A DNA stretch of 64,000 bases, taken from contig OZ026847.1 in NCBI GenBank assembly GCA_964023205.1, positions 14,143,182 to 14,207,181 on the forward strand, given 5' to 3'. Made by a program: the position numbers and the translations under genes. Below are positions 51,429 to 63,647 of the stretch, in pieces (positions within the stretch are counted from its first letter, which is position 1; every line of letters begins with the position of its first letter). Under the pieces are notes generated by a model. That model saw only the letters and a list, made by a program, of their open reading frames with translations. It had not been told where the DNA came from and did not search any database. Origin of the DNA: Lutraria lutraria (taxonomy: Eukaryota; Mollusca; Bivalvia; Venerida; Mactridae).

Positions 51429-52659
51429 AACTAAGTATAATCTGGCCGAATTTGACAGTGTCCGACCATCTTGACGTAAATAGACTACTTGTATTTTTAC
51501 TTAACTATTGCAGACCTTGGTGTAAAGCTCTAAATCTTGCAGTTAAGAAAAATATTACGTTACTAGATGTCACGTGCACCAAATGATATAATTGACAATT
51601 ACTCTAAAACAATGAAGCCAAACACTGGTTGCTTTTAGTAACTAAGTATAATAAACAACAAAAAAACTTAAATCACTAATCCTTTTAAGGATAGGGGTAT
51701 GGGTATCCATTTATATAAACTTAATTCTTTTGGTTCAGTTTTCATTATTTCTTCTACATTTCGACTTGATTTAAAATTTGGTTTCAGTATCGAGGTTTCA
51801 CAGTTTGTATCTAACATTTATGTATCGCAAAGTTCTGTTCATGTGGCCAGAATATTATGTATGGAATACTACATACCTAGGTGAATACTTTTAAATAATA
51901 TCTCCAACCTTTTCTTGATACGGTGAAGCTACAGCGACTACTGGCTCTGACAAAATTATTGTTACACCAGTGCCATCCTTGATCCTTACCAATAGCGTAT
52001 ACCAATCAATGTGAAAGGATTATAAATTTCAGATCCCAAACAGTCACTTTGTTATATAGAGTGTCAGCCATTCCACGCAAGAACGGTTACTAGTACTTCC
52101 GTATTACACAAGAAAATGCTACAAAGTCACCGGCTCTGAAAATGGTCGGATGGTTGGCTGTTTGCAGACAAGACAAGAGCTACCTTATACAAAAATGACT
52201 ATATAAGAAAGTAACGTAAATGCACATACTAGTTGAATTCAATCCATTAGGCATGTAATAATTTATTTGCGTAAACTAGGGCGTAGTCACCTTTAAATTA
52301 ATGTACGTACACGAGAGGAAGGTGTATTTCAAATTAGGCTTGGGCCCTCTTAGATTTCGGCTTAGATGTCATTTTGGCGATATTTATACTTTCACTTCAA
52401 GTTTATGTTATGAACGTTCGTAAATGCATGTTACTGGCTACGCCCCTTGTAAAATAGTTCAGTAATTTCGAGACGTACGAAAATTATAATGTGATATTGC
52501 AGGATTGATGCTAGAGTTCACACAAAACGACACACACAGAGTTCATGGTCGTGTAATCAGAATTATGACAAAATGACTTTATAATTCCCTTTTAGATTAT
52601 TTCTTTTTCTAAATAATTACATTGTATATATTTAAAAAGAGACGTTATTTTAAGTCTAT

Positions 52660-52953
52660 ATGTTCTTGTATTTAACAAGGTTTTTGTTTCTATCCATGTG
52701 TACGCCTGGTGGAATCTTTCCCAACCGTTATATATGGAAAAGTAGCCCATTGACCGTAGCTGTAGGAGCGATCTTAAACCCAAGTGAAAAAAATAAACAC
52801 ATTAAATTGTTCACTCACACGGGTGAAATTAAAACTAAGTTCACCAAGAAGAAACTGATTGTAAGAAGTCTCTGGATGTCGCAGAAATTGAGATGTAACA
52901 GATACCTGAACAACTACAATGCGTGTCTCTATATGCATTTATATGTTCTGTGA
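52660..52953 (+). other. 97-codon conserved open frame, unrecognised (unit 5)
   Basis: Two residues differ from the unit 3 copy (W for L in RYIWKS, K for R in GEIKTK). The surrounding 2.5 kb is also nearly identical, so open-frame conservation reflects recent exchange rather than selection. Confidence 0.25.
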
Positions 52954-54863
52954 TACATCTGATGAATACAGTCGGAAGCGCACGTTCCTTCACGTTCCCT
53001 TGATGAATTGTATACAGATTCTATCTGGATTGTTTCCCTTTACTCGTGCCTTATGGTTACCATGATCAGAGTAATCCATGACTGCAGTATTATTATTAAC
53101 ATTGGTCCTGGACTCTGGATAACCTGCCGCTATCAGCTACATAGATAAGCCATTAAACGCCATGGACTCGGCTAATTATAATTCACTACAATAAAATATC
53201 ATTCACAGTTAAACCTACGAATATACATGTAATTGTGATATACATGTATTAAAATTTATATCATACTACAGCATATTTCACAACTTATTCGTAAATCATT
53301 TAAATGTATATTAAGTATTTAACATTACGTACAAACGCAAGTTCCGTTTCCATGTCAACCACGTGTTCCGCATCTTCAGCTGCTGTTGTAGGATCTGCGC
53401 CGAATAATACGGCACTTTGTTGTAGAAAATGTCTGTACGCAACCATAACAAGATCATCTCGTTCTTTTAGAAAATAGTCACGTGATGGCAACCCCAGAAC
53501 AGGTTGATTTATCTGTGATCAATAAATAATATTATTGCTTACGGCCTCGGAGCAACAGTTCAAAAGTTTTACTAATCAACAAATATCCATGAAATAACTG
53601 TATACTGTCTCAATAACAGGGGAATCTCACTGTTTAGAATACAGTTGATCTTGTAGCATTTACTTTTAGTTTTGCATCATAACATAATTTATACTGATTT
53701 TATGTACACAATTTGCATCATAATAAAACCTTCTCTGTTGTTAATATCTGCTTTACCACTGTATCTTACTCAGTATCCTCACGGGCAATATGGCTTACAC
53801 GATGGTTTCTGAATAAATTTCTTCAAAACATCACTAGACATCAATTCATACACAACATAGGGTTGTATTTTAGAAAACTTGCTCAAGAAACGGTCTTTTA
53901 TTATTACATTTACAATTGCGTGACCCTATAAAAACGGACGATACATTTTGACAAATGAATGCAAACTTTAGCATTCAAGTAATGTTACGATAAAGCAACG
54001 TATGTCTGATTCAAAGAACCCAAGGCATTACCTTGATAGCGTACTGGCTTGTGTTCAACGTCAACTCCTATATTTAATATTACAGTTTTCCCACCAGCTG
54101 TTTTATAAGACTTTAAAAACAAGGTCTCGAAGTTGTAAGAATCGGCATCCCAGTTACCACCCGGGTTTGAAGTACCGGCAAGCTTCTTAAATCTTCCATC
54201 ACATGTTGCATATAGATCAGTCCAGTATCCTCAATCATTGCTAAACTATGTACATAATATTATGCTGCATTAAAGGTACGTTATCATTGTCTTTGTGTGT
54301 CGTTCTTAATGGATAATAGCCGCTTGGACGTTTTGTAACATTTGTTTTTGTTTTTAGAAACTGTATGATAGTTTAGCATTCCCTAGCTATCATTCGTTCG
54401 GATTTATTAATTTAACATGTACATTTCTTCTGTATGCATCCATGTAAAGTCTGGATTACCTGCCCTTGACACTACATGAAGAAATATAAGGCAAGGAAAT
54501 CATAACATACAATATCCATGCAATGTACCCCAGTTTCAGCCTTACTGTACTTTATCTATATGTTAATAAAACGTGAACATTCGATCATCCATGAATGACA
54601 TTAAGGTGGATCATTTGAAATATTAAATTTGATGTTTTAGGTTAACGGATATCATTCTGAATTTGCACCCCTTTAACTAAGGTTTAAACTTGATATTTAT
54701 CATTAAAATATAATAAAGAATACGTACTTTCATTAACACACGCCTGATAAAATATCTTTGCTTTTGCTGTTGCTTCTAGCTCACCTTGCTGAACATCTTG
54801 TTCTAGTAATACTGCAATAAAATATGATCGAAACCGATGATCATCGGCTTGTTTATAGACTGA

Positions 54864-55038
54864 GTCAAACCTGTGATAGTGGTCAACTCCGAATAACGGC
54901 CACCCAGTGAATAGATATCATTGATTAAAAACCCGTCATTGATTTTTAAGAACAAAATGACCTCGAATAAAGGTCACCTGTCAATAAAGGCCATATTATA
55001 TATTTCCTAAGGGCGGCCTTTGTTCACAGGTTTGACTG
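54864..55038. mobile_element. Pogo/Tigger-style MITE between M13 exons 4 and 5 (unit 5)
   Basis: Same element, close to unit 3, with inverted GTCAAACCTGTG and CACAGGTTTGAC ends. Confidence 0.55.
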
Positions 55039-55748
55039 TATATCAATGTCGCAACGTTGCCTTTAAATGTTGCTATCACCACTAAATCGTCTGCCTATAA
55101 AATGTCGCAATTTTTAAGTTAATTATTTCACAATTTGTCTGCCGTTGAATGTCAATACCCTAACTGTATGGACGGACTTTAATCGTATATAGTATACCCT
55201 CCACTAGCGACCACTTCAATTCAAACCCTTCACGTTTACAACAACTTATTTCCGGATCGATGTTCACTATTTCAACTACATTTAAACTTGATAATTCAGA
55301 ACATATACTTAATTACATGACTAAGGCCGTTCTTCATTGTCCCATAGATGTTCGTAATATCTAGGTTTAACTGTGTTTCAGGCGATATGTCAGATTTGAT
55401 CTAATGTAACTTACATTTAATTGTCGTGGTTACATCTTCTCGTAGTTCAGAAAATGTCGAAATCGAACCTTGATCGTCCGGAATGAGACGGTTCTTTATC
55501 CATGACCCACATGCAAAGTTGTATAAATCGTCGCACGGATCAATGGTAACATCTATAGAACGTTTCACTCGTGCGGCTGCCAAACAAGTACTTTGTTTAC
55601 ATTATCAATGTTTATAACGCCGTTTTCAACGCTATGTCGTTACATGAATAGCCTTGGGTCTTCCTCTACCGTTAAAGCTGGGTATTTCGACAAGGGGTTG
55701 CTGGTGCGATGTTCAAACCGCAGAGATAAAACGTTCGACTTAGGTAAA

Positions 55749-55918
55749 GTCAAACATATGTTATCGGCCACCCCTGAGTAAAGGTCATCCTGTGAATAAG
55801 GGTCATTCAATTGAAAACCGTCATTATTTAGAACAATATAACCTCTGTATTAGGCCATCTGTCAAAACAGGTCGTAGTTTGTCTTTACCAATGGCGGTCT
55901 TGTTCACACGTTTGACTG
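55749..55918. mobile_element. MITE between M13 exons (unit 5)
   Basis: Same element without the internal tandem expansion (GTCAAACATATG to CACACGTTTGAC), suggesting the expansion arose after unit 5 split off. Confidence 0.45.
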
Positions 55919-56652
55919 CCGCGATGTACAATTAACACAATTAAACAAACAATATCTAGGCATGGACATGAAGGTTTAAATATAACATACCTGTGAGCAC
56001 ACAGCTTTCTGTTATACAAACATCATTATATGCTGGGGTATCTGTTAAATGAACAATGCACACTAATTATCATGTTATTTTAGAAAGCTTTCTTTTCTTT
56101 TTTTTATATTCTTATGAGAAATGTTCACATTAACTTACACGGCCAAAATCAACAACCTCTTTCTGAAATCAGTTCACTGATGCAAATTAATGCATGTGTA
56201 TAAAATGTACACGCATGAAATGTCTTAGATTCCTCAAGATATGATTTCTCTAAAACGTTAAAAAAGAAAATACAAGTATGTACAATCACTCGATAATTAC
56301 TAAGAAATAACTAAAAACTTCTGAAGATATTTTACAAACATGGGTACGTACATGCTATTCCTTTCAATAAATACGTTTTTAAACGCATGTGATTTATGAA
56401 GAGGCGTCCTTTCATGTGTACAGAGAATAGTGAATTAGTATAAGAAAATAAAAATAAACAGAAGAAATGCAGAAATTAATGACCATAACACTTAGGAAGA
56501 GAAGTATATATTTAATAAACTATTACCGGCTGATGTAACGTTTTGTAGTCCGAGTTTCTCTTCGAATTTCGCTAATTCATCTTTCAGTTCTGAAATCAGA
56601 GTAAGTCTACATATCATATTTTACATTAAACAATGTCAATAGAAATAAATAG

Positions 56653-56705
56653 GGGCCAAGGTCGTGGTTAGTGCTTTGGACTTGAAACCATCGGAAGGTC
56701 ATTCC
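56653..56705 (+). repeat. tRNA-like SINE relic (unit 5)
   Basis: Diverged and shortened version of the same element (GGTCGTGGTTAGTGCTTTGG). Confidence 0.35.
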
Positions 56706-56941
56706 TTGTATGAAAATATAACAAAAATGTCGATTTTCCTAAAATTCCAGACTCATAGCTACAGAGGACAAACATTTTTATGGAATGAAAGATTCGTATT
56801 GTAAAATATATAGCGTATACAATTGTTACAATGTACATGGATATAGCTAGGAATCGGTGTTGTAATACAACAATAAGTACAAGAGTGAAGTATTTAAAAT
56901 TCCCCAAACACGCGTTTCTTTATTTCACAGTCACGTATGTG

Positions 56942-59900
56942 GTATCGTTAATTGCAACGCCATCATATGTCTCACTTACCGTTTAAATGTCGCAACATCG
57001 CCGTCGGACAACGAGGATAATGGTGAATTCTGATAAAGTGAAGAAACAGATTTATCTCAGCACATAACCATGCCCTTCCTTATTTAATTTCTCGGGACAT
57101 AGTGAAATACGAATATAATGATGTGTTCAGGTCTCCAGGAATGCACTGTATGACTATATGATCTACTATATCTTGATAAACAGGCTATTGTTTTTTTTAT
57201 TTTTATTTTATTTCTACAACAACTTATCTTACACATTATACAAAGCACATATATAGCATAGGTATCTATATAAAGTATTTTCAAATCATGTTTCTTTGTT
57301 AAATATAATATACATATAACTGTTGTTGTATTTTCATTTAGTCGAAGAAATAACATCAGAATAAAATATGTTTCGATATTAAGTATTTTTGATGTAACTA
57401 CATTTCACTTTCACTGTTGGAAAAAAAACAGTGAAATGCAAGACTACGTGACACTGTGTACAAAACTAATCTCATTACCAATGAAAACTTGTTTTTAAAC
57501 AACATGCCCCGGATCTATCGATACGGGGGGCATAAAATGCCTTGTTGTCAATTAAACAGGCTGTCGTATAATATAAAATTATTCAATTCTATATTAATTT
57601 TTTTATTGTTAATACTTGATGACTTAAATGAATATCGCGGACTTGCAACATGGAACTAAACCATTAGAAGTAAGAAGTTGATAATTTTGTTATATTCTTT
57701 AAGCAAATATCATACCCAACTTTCGCGGACATGCTGATTTTGAAAATCGATAAAAAAATTACATTAAACAAAGAAGGGGATTTTCCCTATAATCGTCTTA
57801 ACCGTTATTCTATTCAAAATACGAAATTTGTACTCATCACAAAAGTTTAATTAATCTTTTATCTTTCTAATGGTGTATTTTTTATTATTTTAAATTAATG
57901 CTTTCTTCGACCCTTTTGCGTTTAAAAGACACTTATCGATTCCCTCTATATTCAATGTAAAAAGCGTAAAATTGGTAGATTTTTCAATGAAAATTTTATG
58001 TTTTCAGCATCATAACTCTTTTGGGGGAAATGTGATCATTTGTACTAATTGCATTCGTTTTGAAAATTTAATTTCTTTCACCATGTAAAATATGAAAACA
58101 ATCAAATAATATCTTCTTCGACCCTTTTGATGATTTTTAAAACTACCCCTTAGATTTTTTAAGTTCAATTCGTCAATCGTTCGGCAAATCTCGGATATTT
58201 ACGTACGTTTACGGAAACAACGTGCATTTGGCGATGATCATATCTGCTGATTAGGTATCCATGTATATACAGTCACAGCATGATGCATTATACAGGGTAA
58301 TACAAATTGGACGCGTTGAATCAAGTTTTAGGATAATTGAGGTTGAAGACTAAAACATATTACAACATGGATGAAAATATTACAATATGTGAAATATTTT
58401 ACTTTACTTCCGTATAAAAGCAAATCGATATTTATAACCAAATTTGTTAATATTATAAAAATAACATTAATAGAAAAATGGTTTTCACTATTGTTAAAGT
58501 CCCATTAGCTGTTAAAATTGAAGTAGGTCTTATTTTACCTAGACAGATGTGAAACTGACTTTTACTTGCAATAAAAACGTTCCAATTTTTTTACCACAAA
58601 GTACATATAGAAATACAGCACAGTATTTTTTAATCATGTTGCAAAAAATAAGAAAAGGCATCTGACAACTATTTTATGAGATATGCCTAATGGAAGGCAT
58701 TATGTAAATATTGTTACAGATCAAGTAATATATATTTCTTATATTTTACGATTGTTCTAATGTTTTCATCTATTGTTCTAATGGGCATTAAATAGACGAT
58801 GATATTTCATTAAATGAAATTTATTAATAATTCATTTTTGATAATATAATTATATGCTAAATATATCATTTTGGCATACGTTCACATGTCACTTATAAAA
58901 ACATGTCATAAAATAATATAGATTACCTACTTTGTATATATTTTTTTCAATGATGTGTAAACAAAGGACGGATAATAAAATCATATTTTTGAGATCCCTT
59001 TATATGGTTGCTAACTTTACCTGATTATTGATTTTTTATACGCATCTCACATTGACTCACAAACAATTGGGCACGTCGGGTTATATTTGGTAGATATCAT
59101 TTCAATCAAGACGGATGGAAATTGCCATAAAATTGCAGAAATTGATTGTACTGTTTATACACCAGGGCCCGTATTCACAAACCAACTAAGATGAAAAATT
59201 ATCTAAGAATCCCGAAATTCTCTTAGTTTTCGCCAAGTTTTGCTAACTTTGTAAGATTTTTCTTAACTTTCGTCTTAGAGTGAAAAGAAAATCTTAGATC
59301 AAAGTCAAGGTACGAGGTGTCTTAACTTTAAGAAATTTTCTTAGATAAAAACAAAACGAACATGGATGCTTCGTCGAACTCATTATTTTTCTATATCTAT
59401 GAAGATTCCGGATTCTAATCGATTAATTTCTTGGATTATGAACTTTTAAACACTTTTCTGTCGTTAGTAAAGACAGATACCAGTGATTAATGTGATTTTG
59501 GTGTGATAAACATTTAGACAGATAAACATTGCTTTACATAAACACTTTTGGGTGTAAATATATTCAGCCACTGTTTTGCTGTATTAATGTTTGATATGAA
59601 CATAAAATCCAAGGACAACTGTATAATCTTAAATCTTTATTACCTTGTATAACTTTTGTTGTGAATGCCCATATTGTGATGTTTGTTTCAGCTGAAAGCA
59701 CATGCATGCAAGTACTTCTTTGTGAATTTAGTATAGCATCAATTATAACTTAATTATTCTTTTGTGCAGTGTGTTGATATAATGTTAATTTCAATAGTGA
59801 AAATAAATGTATTGTACGCTAATGTGTTTATATGCAGAACAGACTCAAGTTACTATTTGACTGTGCATACAATAACAAAATTATTACTAGGATTCTTGAA

Positions 59901-60274
59901 TTTTGTCTTTTCATAATATTCGCATTTGCAAAATTAATTTTACCGATGAAACAAATTAATGTCAATATCATACGTTTCTGTCCATTTTAACGACGTTCAT
60001 AATAGTTGGGACATGCTCAAGTCTTAACAGAGATCCAAAAGTTATACAGTGAAATATCGAATTTTGGATCAATTAAGATAACAGATTTTATCTGTTACGC
60101 GTGACTGACTTTATTACTTTATGACCCCTAATAAAGTCAGCATAACGCAAGCAAGGAGGGAAACAACAGTTAGACTGTATATAAACCCCTGAATTGTAGT
60201 TGTTTACCTTGAAAATTGATCAGATACTCGATAAGGCCATGTCCGCCAAAGTTGAACATGTTACAAATTAAATT
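56942..60274. other. Unit 5-specific 3.3-kb stretch without a recognised gene
   Basis: Where units 2-4 carry the 150-bp tandem, unit 5 has this AT-rich DNA. Seen in it: the terminal GCCCCGGATCTATCGATACG piece (about 57505) of the missing tandem; two copies of CTTCTTCGACCCTTTTG-like phrase near 57903 and 58115; a GGGCCCGTATTCACAAAC block at 59166 followed by repeated CTTAG/CTTAACTTT words to about 59345, resembling a dispersed repeat; a hairpin at 60105-60140. No coding frame is convincing. Confidence 0.4.
60105..60140. repeat. 12-bp hairpin in unit 5
   Basis: CTGACTTTATTA, 12-nt loop, TAATAAAGTCAG, perfect pairing. Just upstream is AACAGATTTTATCTGTT, a second palindrome. Role unknown. Confidence 0.4.
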
Positions 60275-60354
60275 GGTTCGCTCAATTAGCTTAACAGGTA
60301 GAGCAGTATGCCTACAGACTTCATGTTAGCGAGTATGAACCCTGGGCCAGACAC
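60275..60354 (+). repeat. Second type of tRNA-derived SINE (unit 5)
   Basis: GGTTCGCTCAATTAGCTTAA, then CAGGTAGAGCAGTATGCC (box A-like), and GAGTATGAACCCTGG (box B-like) about 50 bp on. Too degenerate to fold as a working tRNA. Shared only with the flank of TRIM copy 2. Confidence 0.5.
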
Positions 60355-60973
60355 ATGTTCTCAGTAATTGAAGAATACTCAATTATTTGAGTGTTGAATT
60401 ACTAGTACAATTTGATACATGTACATATTTACGAACGTTAGTCTATTATTTAAAGATTTATACAATTATATACTGCATTTGTACAATATTTTTCAATATT
60501 TACAGAAAACTGAAAGTTTTACTGTCATCTGCATCATTTCAATAGGTAGAAGTTGGCACCTAAACTATTTCAAATTGATCGTCACACTACTTGAATCGTC
60601 ACACTGATTGAAAGAACTATTTTAGTCCCAGAAATGAGGAAATTTATATAACCTAGTAACATATTCCTCCAATAAAAGTGTTTTAACTGATTTTTACAAT
60701 TTGATTCATTCATGAATTAATAAAGAAACTGTAAATGTTTTTACATGATACATAATTCATCTATTAAAAAGAAAAAATACTGCAATACAAATTTAAAAAA
60801 AGTTTACCATGATTGCATAGATTTAAAACATTACTGTATCCTAAATATTCTTTCTGCTTAAAAAGTATATTGTTCAAAATTATACAATCAGGATAACTGC
60901 ATTGCCTTTCTTCAGAATTAGTACTACATGTACAAGTAATATTTTGATCGTCAGTAAATTTTAATTGTTCTGT

Positions 60974-62351
60974 TTATTTCAGTTCATACATTTTCACAAC
61001 ATCATTGCTAAACATGGTAACAAACAATGTATTCAGTCCCTGATGAAAGCACACTGAACGTGGACGTTGTAATCCATCTTCTTTCTTCACAACCACACCA
61101 CGTTTCTTACCGTCCTCACTGTATTGTACAACATTATGAGATTCGTATCCCACTACAAAAATGTTTCCTCTACCATCAACACATACACCATCTGCATCAT
61201 CTATGTCACTGTCTGTTACAGTAGACGAATAATTTCCCATTCCATCAAAACACACAAGTCCGTTGTACCCATTTCCAACAAACATTCTGTTTCTACCTTC
61301 ATTGAATGTAACATGTTGACTTCTACTGAACAGTGTATCCCGAGATTTATCACATGTAATGGTCTTCAAAAGGGTACCAGTCATATCATAAACATACAGT
61401 GAATTACCACAATCTGTCACATAAAGTTTACCATCATTGAAAGCAATACCATAACACTTATGAGGCATTTTAATTTGTCTTGTAGGTGTCATCTTGTTAT
61501 CTATGGAAACAAACTGGATCTTTTTATTATAACATGCAACAACAACTTCATGTTTACTGATACAACATACATCATATGGTGAGGAATCTAAAGTACAATA
61601 GTCAACAACTGACATCTTCTGTAGATTAACACGTTTTAGTTTAGCATTGTTATGATCTGTGACAAGAAGTGTGTTATCGTGTGTAAGACAACATCCAGAG
61701 AAATTACATCTTGCATTATCACCGGTCAGTTTTATGTCTATATCTTTACTTCCCTTGATTTTGTATAGATGATCATGTTTCTGTATTACATGTTTTGGTA
61801 TACTAGTATCATGTTTCTGTACTTGACCAATACATTGTAAACCTTTGATATATTCCATCAATGATTGGTTGGGAATAAATGATATGTGTGTGTTTGTATT
61901 ATGCTGTGACTGTTTGTTCTTCTCACAGTCTGCTTCTTTTATATTTTCTTGAGCCATTTTTGAACAAACAAATCGTTGAGCTCGGTTTCCCCCTGATTGC
62001 TGTAGTTTGTCATCTGTCGTCTGTAAATCTTGACGTATTCTGTCACCTTTGTGTTTTTCTTCCAGAATTCCTTTTTCCAGTTTCTTGTACACAGCTTCTA
62101 CTTCATTCTTTGATGACTCAGCAATTTTTCTAATGATGGCTTCTAAAGCTTTCTGAAATGTTGTCACTTTGTCCAGAGTTTCTTTCTTTGCCTTGTTTAA
62201 AGCTTGAAGTTGGGAATCCTTAAATTTCATTTGTGTTTCCATGGAAACAATCATCTCTTTAAGAAGACTGTGGGTATGTTTACAGTCAGATAGCTTGAAT
62301 AGGGTGTCTATCATATCTGGTACTGTATGAATGTGACTGTCTTGACAAGAC
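60974..62351 (-). CDS. TRIM-like protein, copy 5, second exon only (first exon beyond right edge)
   Basis: A single 1378-nt exon with a TTTCAG acceptor just above 62351 and a TAA overlapping AATAAA. It encodes the second half of B-box 2, the coiled coil, the linker and the propeller. It is the most diverged propeller of the array: CNFSGCCLTHDNTLL, TDHNNAKLKRVNLQKM, SVVDYCTLDSSPYD, VVVACYNKKIQFVSID, TCDKSRDTLF, NEGRNRMFVGNGYNG, DIDDADGV, GNIFVVGYESHN. It has one extra His in the linker (KHDHLYK) and one residue fewer at VACYNKK, so total length is unchanged. By comparison with the left end of the window, exon 1 should lie about 0.8 kb beyond the right edge. The coiled-coil start matches copy 1 at the left edge almost base for base. 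Confidence 0.9.
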
Positions 62352-62556
62352 CTGAAATAGTGACATTTTTGCTATACCAACAGTTTAGACGAAATGCAGA
62401 CCTTATAATCAATAGACTCGAAATTATCGTATCATTCCTTTTCAGCGAGTTTAACGCTTTTTTAAAGATAATAATATTTCAGCTACATGACGGCCGGTTC
62501 ACCTAACGAGTTTTCCAGGACTGTTTTCAACCAGTACTAACTCATCCTTCCACAAG

Positions 62557-63042
62557 TTGCCAGCAACCTTTCCACATATGGACGAAAATCGACATTTTTT
62601 GTTCAAATTTTCATTGCATAAATATCAATCATCTTATGATAAAAAATTTTATTGTATGACGGGGGAAGGTAGCGTGCATGGCGGTCCCCCTCAAAGGTCT
62701 CGATCATATATAGACATAAAATACCATCAATTAATTAATTCATTTAATGAAATGGCATTCAATTACTCAGTTCCCAAATATTACGCCCCCTTGTTTGAAA
62801 ACCTGGATTCGCCCCTTCTGCATAATTATATGATAATTACTAATAGGACTCATTGTTGGTATTACAATGCTATCATTATCAGTGACATCATGGAAGATTT
62901 GCAAATTTTAACACATATATTGCACGGTGAGGGGAATATAAAATGGTATTACGCTGAATTATTGATTTATTTCTTAAATTCAAACACATGCATGGACGCG
63001 AACGTCATAGAAAACACTTCCTTTTTATTTTTAAGAATTTAA
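62557..63042 (+). other. 161-aa open frame, right-end copy (probably not a gene)
   Basis: Counterpart of the frame at 430-915, offset exactly 62,127 bp. It starts in TRIM intron sequence and ends within the 0.93-kb insertion. No family recognised. Confidence 0.15.
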
Positions 63043-63546
63043 GAGAAATGAAAAACCGGAAATTCTGTAGCAACAGCATATCTTAAAAAACATCTTTTAA
63101 AATTAAAATTATTAATTTTCTTTGATAAAATAAGTGCATGCTTAAATATCAATCATCTTATGATAAGATTTTTATTGTAAGAAAATTATGTGTTAATTAT
63201 GATACCTACACACCCTTACATATTGTTTCTTTAGATATTAAAAAAAAAATTGTGTTGATTTGTTGATTTTGTTGAACAAAAGTGTTGATTTTTTTGCCAT
63301 GACAAGGCCATGGCGGCCATGGCAAGGCATTTTGCCATGGCAAAATACCGATTTGCCATGGCAAAAGACAGTTTTTCTTTGCATTTTTCAAGAAATCTAG
63401 TAAAGATAGAAACACGGGACTTACACTTTTTAAATAAATAACTAAATGCTACAATTTAATAATGTTTTTGTTTCTCAAAAGCGCGTAAAAGTTGGGGGCT
63501 GTATTTGCCAAGCCCGGCGCGGCAAAAAACAAACCGGCGAAGGTTT
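62615..63546. mobile_element. Right-end copy of the 0.93-kb CCATGG insertion
   Basis: Same structure as the insertion at the left end, with only a handful of base differences. It sits in the intron above TRIM copy 5 exon 2, so it marks the two window ends as the same segment duplicated. Confidence 0.5.
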
Positions 63547-63547
63547 T

Positions 63548-63647
63548 TAGTAAACGGATGAGTAAGACCTGACGCGACCAGAATTCGAACACCGATTGAT
63601 GTCATGTAACAACTCCAACGCACTTACTACCGGACCCAGGCGGCGCC
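63548..63647 (-). repeat. tRNA-derived SINE head (right end)
   Basis: Matches the left-end copy at 1422-1521, including its changes in the box regions. Confidence 0.6.

Larger units (their letters stand above)
51877..56589 (-). pseudogene. M13 (neprilysin/ECE-like) peptidase copy 5, exons 3-8, disrupted; 5' end beyond right edge
   Basis: Exons: 56527-56589 (LKDELAKFEEKLGLQNVTSA), 55991-56008 (SCVLT), 55415-55576 (AARVKRSIDVTIDPCDDLYN...), 54728-54811, 54032-54240, 53333-53512 and a damaged exon 8 at about 51877-52090. Exon 6 is 209 nt, exactly the expected 224 minus an 8-nt deletion (54056/54057, shared with copy 3) and a private 7-nt deletion (54170/54171). Exon 8 shares the TAA of copy 3 (51891-51893). 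Its exon 1, membrane-anchor exon and TRIM exon 1 should lie beyond 64000, since TRIM copy 5 exon 2 (60974-62351) is inside its intron. This is the most diverged copy in exons 3-5. Confidence 0.82.

Noticed and set aside
60275..60354. Functional tRNA gene
   Set aside because: Box A- and B-like motifs exist, but the acceptor and T stems do not pair and there are related relics; treated as SINE.
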